Positions 4,825-10,160 of a stretch of DNA of 10,160 nt are shown in pieces. The notes beneath the pieces are model-generated. The model was not told where the DNA came from and did no database searches. It worked only from the letters and a program-made list of their open reading frames with translations. Each line of letters opens with the position of its first letter. The first letter of the stretch is position 1. This stretch comes from Opitutia bacterium UBA4654 (lineage in GTDB: Bacteria > Verrucomicrobiota > Verrucomicrobiia > Opitutales > Intestinicryptomonadaceae): the NCBI GenBank assembly GCA_002405555.1, contig DHMA01000223.1, positions 1 through 10,160 of the forward strand, given 5' to 3'. Position numbers and translations under genes: made by a program.

Positions 4825-7464
4825 TTACAGGTCGGCGTTGCCCCTGCCCAGCCGCAGGAATCGGCAGTCGCCCTTTTTCATTTTGAGCGTGAGCGTCCGC
4901 GAGTTTGCGAGTTTGTTTCCGCTAAGGGCGTTGTAGACCGCGCCGTCGCGCCCGAAGTCGATTTCGTATTCGCCGTCTTTTACCGCAACGACTGAGACGT
5001 ACGCGCCGTTTGCGTAGACCACCGCGCCCTGCTTGTTGTAGACGTGCGCTCCCGCAAGCTCCGCCATGTGGCGGTAAAGCTCGGTGGGGATTTCGGGCGC
5101 GCCGCAGAAAAGCTGGGGGTGTTTGCCGCTCTTGCGCAGGACGATTGCGGGCGAGCCGTTTTCGAATTTCGCAAGCACAAGGTCGCCGCTTTCGGGGATC
5201 GGAGAGAGCAGCGGCATTGCGTATTCCGTGCCCGTTATCGGTTTCAGCCCGATTTTCGCGCCGTCTTCGGTCGGTGTTGCCGTAGCCTTTGCGGTGATGC
5301 GTTTGACTTTGAAGCCCGTCGCCTCCTCGACGGCGGCGGTCGAAAATTCGCGCCTGTCGGTGTCGATGTAGGCGGGGAGCCACGCCCAGATGTTCGCCGA
5401 TTTTTCGCGCAGGGCGGCGCACGCGGCGCGTTGGTCGGCGTTCAGCGCGTAGACCGAAAGCATTGCGTTGAGCTTTGCGGCGTCGGGCTTGGCGAGAACG
5501 TCTGAAAGCAGGTACTGCCCGAACGGCACGCCGGAGCGGTTTGCCGCAGCCCTTCCCAACGCCATCAGCCTGTTTGTGGTGATTCCCGCCGCGCCTTTTG
5601 CCGCTACCATGCACATGGAGGTTTCGTCCATGACGAGGCGCATTTGCGGACGGTAGGGCAGGGGGTTGGCGATGACGTCGCGTTCGGGTTTTGCAAAATT
5701 TTTCATTTCGCGCCAAAGCTTTTTGTCGTCGAACCAGCCCTGCCCGAAGAGGTCCATCCACCAGACGCCGTTGTTGCGGACGGTCTCCTGCGCGAGGTTG
5801 CGGCGCAGAACTTCGCGCGAGTCTTTGAGCGTGTAAAGCCCCGAATATTTCCCGGGGTAGTCGCGGCCGTCGCGCGGGGCGAGGTATGTGGAGGTGTCGT
5901 CCTCGTCAATCCAGAGCTTGCCCGAATCCGTGATAGATTCCGTCGCGCCCATTGTCGTTTTGCCGTCGCCGAAATTTCTGTCGGCGTACGAAATCGGGCC
6001 TGACACCGCGTCGATGTCGGGCGACTTCAAGATTTTCGAAAGCGCGTAGTGCCCCGAAAACGCGGGGCCGTTGCGCACGCCCGAAAATTCGAACCCGTAG
6101 CCGAAGAAGAAAATCGAGAGCCTGTTCGGCGCGGCTTTGCGGATTACTTTTGCAAGACCGAGGACGGTGTCCGCCATCTCGTCTTGCAGGAAGAGGTTGA
6201 GGTCGGCGAGCTTCCACTGGGTTTTGGGGTCGATGACGTACGCGGGGGCTTCGCGCTCAGCCTGCGTGGGGAGGGGGATTTTTTCGAAGGATTCGGGCGC
6301 GTCGCAGTTCCACGCCTTTGCGAGGTTTTCGGGCGCGCCGTACTTTTTTTTCAGCCAGACGCGCCACGCCGCGAGCGTGTTTTTGTCGTAGCCGCTGAAC
6401 GAGCTGTGCCACGTTCCGCCGTAGAACCATTCGCGCGAGTTTCCGCCAGCGGGGTGGTAGCCCGCCATGTTGTCGGGGTAGCGCGTCTCGCAGTATTCGA
6501 TGAACTGCCGCAGCGATTCCGCCGCTTCCCTGCGGTAGGCGGGCGACGACACGGAAACGTAGGTTTCGTTGAGAGTGCCGTCGGAATTTTTCATGATGTC
6601 GTCGGGGTGCGAGTCGCGCCACCACTTGTTGATTTGGGGGTCGAGGCGCACGCGGGGAAGGAGTTTCGCCTTGGGGTTTGCTTCCAGAAATACGCCGAAG
6701 GTGCTGTCGATGTATTTGAAGTCGGGCTTTTCGTCGGGCTTCGTCCAGACGCTGTTTATTTCGAACGAAACGAAATCGACGCCCGCTTTCGCCGCGTGTT
6801 TGATTGTTGAAGCCGCTATCGACGTGTCGGATTTCACGAACATGAATTTGTTGTCGTAGTAGTAGACGGAGGTCGAGAACGGGCGCGGGGCGTCGCTTTT
6901 TGCGCGGAGCTTCACCTTGTATTTTTTGCCCTTTCCGACGGGAATCGAATTTACATACAGGTGGAAGGCTTCGAGCTTTTTGCCGCCGCCGAGCGTGAGT
7001 TTAAGGGCGCGTTCGCCGTCGTCGGTCGTCGTGTTTTCGAGCTTTACGGGCGGGTCTTCGCGGAAGCCCACGCACCAGTGCGCAACGTTTTTGTCGGGCT
7101 TGTCCGACGCCGTGTCGAGCGAGAACACGACATTCCCGCTTTCCGATTCCGAGACCTCCCATTTCGAAAAGTAGATTTCGCCCGCGCTCTTTCCCATGCG
7201 CAGTTGGACGATTGCAGGCAGGTTGTTTGGGGCTTCGAACTCCAATTCGGTTTCCTTCCAGACGTTCGCCTTTTTCAGAAGCGGGTGGTTCAGGCTTTCG
7301 GCGCAGCCGCCCGCAACCCAGACAATGCGGTTGCGCAGTGGCTTGCCGTTTTCGGTTATGAACGGCGCGCCGTTGAAGCTTTCGACCTTGTATTGCGTCT
7401 GCGCGGCGAAGACGGGAAGCGCGATGCCCGCCGCCGCGAACAAAATGTGGTAGATTTTTTTCAT
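4825..7464 (-). CDS. Secreted GH42-like glycosidase (paralog 1)
   Basis: The 879-residue product has a signal peptide (MKK, core 6-18, likely cut after VFA at 18-20), so it is exported. Residues about 21-205 are beta-rich and look like carbohydrate-binding or accessory sandwiches. About 215-600 resembles a clan-A barrel of GH42 type: YHPAGGNSREWFY (336-348) with Glu345 as the acid/base candidate, AWRVWLKKKYG (366-376) and LAKAWN (381-386) as in GH42, and GKLWIDEDDTST (515-526) with Glu521 as the nucleophile candidate. Residues about 605-705 (LVMDETSMCM, GVPFGQYLLSDVL, WLPAYID) look like the GH42 trimerisation domain. A small beta domain closes the protein (ALSGNKL to RFLRLG, 846-872). GH42 enzymes are mostly beta-galactosidases, but divergence is large, so linkage and sugar are open. 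It is the downstream gene of a pair, 19 bases from its paralog. The ATG at 7464 has no SD but gives the signal peptide. Confidence 0.8.
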   Translation of the reverse strand: MKKIYHILFAAAGIALPVFAAQTQYKVESFNGAPFITENGKPLRNRIVWVAGGCAESLNHPLLKKANVWKETELEFEAPNNLPAIVQLRMGKSAGEIYFSKWEVSESESGNVVFSLDTASDKPDKNVAHWCVGFREDPPVKLENTTTDDGERALKLTLGGGKKLEAFHLYVNSIPVGKGKKYKVKLRAKSDAPRPFSTSVYYYDNKFMFVKSDTSIAASTIKHAAKAGVDFVSFEINSVWTKPDEKPDFKYIDSTFGVFLEANPKAKLLPRVRLDPQINKWWRDSHPDDIMKNSDGTLNETYVSVSSPAYRREAAESLRQFIEYCETRYPDNMAGYHPAGGNSREWFYGGTWHSSFSGYDKNTLAAWRVWLKKKYGAPENLAKAWNCDAPESFEKIPLPTQAEREAPAYVIDPKTQWKLADLNLFLQDEMADTVLGLAKVIRKAAPNRLSIFFFGYGFEFSGVRNGPAFSGHYALSKILKSPDIDAVSGPISYADRNFGDGKTTMGATESITDSGKLWIDEDDTSTYLAPRDGRDYPGKYSGLYTLKDSREVLRRNLAQETVRNNGVWWMDLFGQGWFDDKKLWREMKNFAKPERDVIANPLPYRPQMRLVMDETSMCMVAAKGAAGITTNRLMALGRAAANRSGVPFGQYLLSDVLAKPDAAKLNAMLSVYALNADQRAACAALREKSANIWAWLPAYIDTDRREFSTAAVEEATGFKVKRITAKATATPTEDGAKIGLKPITGTEYAMPLLSPIPESGDLVLAKFENGSPAIVLRKSGKHPQLFCGAPEIPTELYRHMAELAGAHVYNKQGAVVYANGAYVSVVAVKDGEYEIDFGRDGAVYNALSGNKLANSRTLTLKMKKGDCRFLRLGRGNADL
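5876..5924. repeat. 49-base near-identical patch shared by the paralogs, copy 1
   Basis: This segment differs at one base from 8559-8607. It encodes the conserved GKLWIDEDDTSTYLAP region of paralog 1. DNA on either side diverges much more between the two genes. Confidence 0.75.
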
Positions 7465-7483
7465 GTTCGTTTATTCGATATGG

Positions 7484-10160
7484 TTATTTTTTGATGTCGG
7501 AGTTTCCGTTGCCCAAGCGCAGAAGTTTAGATTCTCCGCGTTTCATTTCGATTGAAGCCCTGCCGTGTTCGCCGAGCTTTTCGCCCGTGAGCGCGTCGAA
7601 AACTTCGGCGTCGGCGCGCGCGTCGATTTTCACCGTTCGGGTTTCGCCGTCCGCCATTTCGGTCGGCGTAATAGAGACGTACGCGCCGTTTGCGTAGACC
7701 GCCGCGGGAGAATCCGTATAGATTTTCGCGCCCGAAAGCTTCGCCATGTAGGCGTACATTTGGTAGGGTATTCCCGACGTTCCGCAGAAAAGCGTTTTGC
7801 CGCGGAGCACGAGCGCGGGCTTGCCGTTTTGGTAGTTGCCCAGCACCACGTCTCCCTTTTCGATTTTCGGCGAGAGCAGGGGATTGGGGAAGCGTTTTTC
7901 GGGTATGCCGAACGACTCTCCCAACCCGATTTTTCTGCCCGCGTCCGTTGTGATGATTTTTCCCAAGATTTGTCCGTTTTGGATATTTTCAACTTCGAAC
8001 CCCGTAGTCTCCCTCACGGCGGCGGGGGAGAATTCGCCCCTGTCGAGGTCGATGTACGCGGGCGCCCAGACGAAAACGGAGGCGTTTTTCTTGGCGCGTT
8101 CCCTGATTGCCGCGCGTTTTTTTGCGTCGAGCGCGTAGGCGACGGCGTAGATGTCGAGCTTCGAGTTTGTCGGCTTCCCGAAGAGGAGGTCGTCGAGCAG
8201 GTAGTGCCCGAATGGCGCGCCGATTCTGTTGAGCGTTGCCCGCGCCCTGCCGAACTCGCGCGTCATTGTGCGCGACGTCGCGCGGGCGGCGCAGTAGAGC
8301 GCGGAGGTTTCGTCGAAAATAAGCGCGATTTCGGGGTCGTAGACGACGGGATTTTCAATCATATCGTTTTCGGCTTTTTCGAAGACGGTCTTGAGCTTCC
8401 AGAGCTTGGCGTCGTTGAAGAACCCGCCGCCGCCGAGGTCCATCCACCACGAGCCTATGTTGCGTACAGCCTCCTGCGACATATTGCGCGTTAGAACATC
8501 GAGCGTTTTTTCGCGCGTATCAAGCCCCGTTTCCATCCCCGGGTAGTTGCCGATTTTCGGGGCGAGGTATGTGGAGGTGTCGTCTTCGTCAATCCAGAGC
8601 TTGCCCGCGCGGGTGATTGATTCGGTCGCGCCCATCGTGGATTTTCCGTCGCCGTAGTAGCGGTCGGAATACGAGATGGGACCGCACAGCGCGTCGATTT
8701 TACCGTTCTTCAGAAGTTTGCCGAGCCCGACGTGTCCCGAGTATGCAACACCGTTGTACATCCCCGAAAATTCGCCCGCGTAACCGTAGAAAAATACGCA
8801 GAGTTTGTGCGGAACCTTTTGGCGGATGACTGTCGCAAGGCTGTCTATCATATCGAGCATTTCGTCCTGCCAAAATTCGTTGAAGTCGGCAATGCGCTTT
8901 TGTGTCTTGGGGTTTACGAGGTAGTTCGGCGCGTCGCGTTCGTCTTTTGTGGGGACTTTTTCTTCGGCGATTTTCGCGTTCGGATTGTTCCACGCCTTTT
9001 GCAGGGCTTGGTCGGAGCCGTACTTTTTGCCGAGCCAACGCACCCATGCCTGCGCCGTCGATTTGTCGTAGCCCTGCCAACGCGAACTCCACGAGTCGCC
9101 GTAGAACCATTCGCACGAGTTGCCGCCCCCGGGATGGTAGCCGACGATATTGTCGCCGAAGTTCTTTTCGGCGTAGTCGATGATATAGCGCAATGCGCGC
9201 TGCGAGTCCGCCCTGAATTTCGGCGATGAAATGGATGCGTGCAAAGTGCTTTTGCTTCCGTCGAAAAATGTAAGTGTGGAATCGGGATTTTCCCTAAGCC
9301 ATTTGATGGGCGGATAGAAGCGTATGCGCACAAGAATCTGCGCTTTCGGATTGTTTTCGACAATCGACTTCAATGCGCCGTCGAGGTACGAGTAGTCGGG
9401 CGTTTCTCCGTCCTTTACGTAGTAGTCCGCCGCCTGAACCGGGAACGTTACGATGTCCACGCCCGCCTTGCGCGCAAGGCGCACCTGCGGTTCTACGCAC
9501 GAAACGGGTTTTGGCGCGAGCGACCTGTACTGGCCGTCGTTTTTGTCGAACATTGTGTAGAGGTATTTGAGCGGCGCGAAGTCTCGGCTTGTCTTGATTC
9601 TGAAATTGATTTTGTACGCCTTGCCCGCCTCGAATTTGATGTCTTTTACATAGATGTGGATTTGGTTGAGTAGCCCCGTCTCCTTTGTGATTGCAACGCG
9701 CAGCGCGCCGTTCTTTGCGCCGTCGATTTGCGTGTTTTTCATTTCGAACGGCAGCTGTTTCACCCTGCCTTTGCCAACGCACCAGAAACCTATTCGCGGG
9801 TCGACATTTTCGCCGTCGAATTTGAGGGCGAAGACCTGCTTGCCGCTTTCCTTTTCGACTATTTCGAATTTCGACAGGTAGTATTCCATCGGCTTGTTTT
9901 CGGTCTTGATTTGGAATCTGCCGTCGGAGACCTCCTTTTTTTGCGGGTCTATGTCGAGCGAGACCTTGCGCCACTTTGTGCCGAGCGGCTTGATTACGGG
10001 CGGGGCGGCTGTAAAGTATGTCGGCGAAACGTAGAGCATACGCGCCCGTTCGGGCTTGCCGTTGACCACTACGCGCGGGACTCCTCCGATGTCGGCGACT
10101 GTCGCGCTTTCGATTTTGAATTCGTCCTTTCCGCCGCAGGCGGCTGTAAAAAATACCGCC
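7484..10160 (-). CDS. GH42-like glycosidase, probable lipoprotein (paralog 2; start beyond window)
   Basis: The frame stays open to the window edge, giving at least 891 residues; the start lies outside. A GTG at 10067-10069 could be mistaken for the start, but coding sequence continues upstream of it. The visible N-end reads AVFFTAACGGKDEF, with a lipobox-like TAAC (Cys codon 10136-10138), suggesting a lipid-anchored protein. The next residues (KIES to NGKPERAR) align with KVES to NGKPLRNR of paralog 1, so the frame is real. Visible order: beta-rich N domain to about 210; barrel with YHPGGGNSCEWFY (Glu350, codon 9110-9112), AWVRWLGKKYG, and GKLWIDEDDTST (Glu525); trimerisation-like domain near 610-705 (FDETSALYC, GAPFGHYLLDDLL, WAPAYID); and a final beta domain. 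It shares most barrel motifs with paralog 1 but is clearly diverged elsewhere. It is the upstream gene of the pair, so the promoter lies right of the window. Substrate unknown. Confidence 0.82.
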   Translation of the reverse strand, partial: AVFFTAACGGKDEFKIESATVADIGGVPRVVVNGKPERARMLYVSPTYFTAAPPVIKPLGTKWRKVSLDIDPQKKEVSDGRFQIKTENKPMEYYLSKFEIVEKESGKQVFALKFDGENVDPRIGFWCVGKGRVKQLPFEMKNTQIDGAKNGALRVAITKETGLLNQIHIYVKDIKFEAGKAYKINFRIKTSRDFAPLKYLYTMFDKNDGQYRSLAPKPVSCVEPQVRLARKAGVDIVTFPVQAADYYVKDGETPDYSYLDGALKSIVENNPKAQILVRIRFYPPIKWLRENPDSTLTFFDGSKSTLHASISSPKFRADSQRALRYIIDYAEKNFGDNIVGYHPGGGNSCEWFYGDSWSSRWQGYDKSTAQAWVRWLGKKYGSDQALQKAWNNPNAKIAEEKVPTKDERDAPNYLVNPKTQKRIADFNEFWQDEMLDMIDSLATVIRQKVPHKLCVFFYGYAGEFSGMYNGVAYSGHVGLGKLLKNGKIDALCGPISYSDRYYGDGKSTMGATESITRAGKLWIDEDDTSTYLAPKIGNYPGMETGLDTREKTLDVLTRNMSQEAVRNIGSWWMDLGGGGFFNDAKLWKLKTVFEKAENDMIENPVVYDPEIALIFDETSALYCAARATSRTMTREFGRARATLNRIGAPFGHYLLDDLLFGKPTNSKLDIYAVAYALDAKKRAAIRERAKKNASVFVWAPAYIDLDRGEFSPAAVRETTGFEVENIQNGQILGKIITTDAGRKIGLGESFGIPEKRFPNPLLSPKIEKGDVVLGNYQNGKPALVLRGKTLFCGTSGIPYQMYAYMAKLSGAKIYTDSPAAVYANGAYVSITPTEMADGETRTVKIDARADAEVFDALTGEKLGEHGRASIEMKRGESKLLRLGNGNSDIKK
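8559..8607. repeat. 49-base near-identical patch shared by the paralogs, copy 2
   Basis: This is the partner of 5876-5924, 2683 bases away, in the same orientation. A second, shorter shared patch of 33 bases with one mismatch lies at 4994-5026 and 7674-7706, encoding the VYANGAYVS region. Confidence 0.75.

Noticed and set aside
6049..8494. Plus-strand open frames of 253 and 309 codons inside the glycosidase genes
   Set aside because: They are antisense shadows of the two minus-strand glycosidases, whose motifs are conserved between paralogs.
1..10160. CRISPR array, insertion sequence, toxin-antitoxin or defence island
   Set aside because: No regularly spaced repeats, transposase motifs or paired small genes of those kinds were found on either strand.

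Overview
The window is chromosomal DNA from a high-GC bacterium. The style of the genes suggests a Verrucomicrobiota or Lentisphaerota member, perhaps an Opitutales-like gut lineage. The pointers are a secreted DUF1080 (3-keto-disaccharide hydrolase type) protein, large exported GH42-like glycosidase paralogs in tandem, and cellular genes with no visible Shine-Dalgarno (SD) sequence. The assignment rests on gene content and style only; no marker gene such as rRNA is present.

Left part (1-1270). The first 672 bases hold two abutting plus-strand genes that look phage-derived: the C-terminal end of a protein with a low-complexity acidic tail, and a small three-segment membrane protein of holin type. 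Two GC-rich hairpins follow. Then comes a tRNA-Leu(CAA) on the plus strand with a strong terminator, and a convergent tRNA-Phe(GAA) on the minus strand with its own promoter and terminator. The roughly 170 bases between the two tRNA terminators contain no convincing gene.

Middle part (1290-4810). A promoter reading right (TTGATT-N17-TTTAAT) precedes a secreted DUF1080 protein that ends in a clean terminator. Next is a two-gene unit with a 4-base overlap: uup (ABC-F ATPase with a C-terminal coiled coil) and a lipoprotein that resembles the MTA/SAH nucleosidase - nucleoside phosphorylase fold. A bidirectional terminator at 4781-4810 separates this unit from the convergent operon to its right.

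Right part (4825-10160). Two paralogous genes of about 880-890 codons lie head to tail on the minus strand, 19 bases apart. They encode exported GH42-like glycosidases (N-terminal beta-rich domain, barrel with GGNSxEW and WIDEDD motifs, trimerisation-like domain, small C-terminal beta domain). The upstream copy runs off the window and its visible start has a lipobox-like cysteine, so it is probably a lipoprotein. The downstream copy has an ordinary signal peptide. Together with the DUF1080 protein they suggest extracytoplasmic breakdown of a glycan whose identity cannot be told from sequence. No CRISPR array, insertion sequence or transposase is visible.
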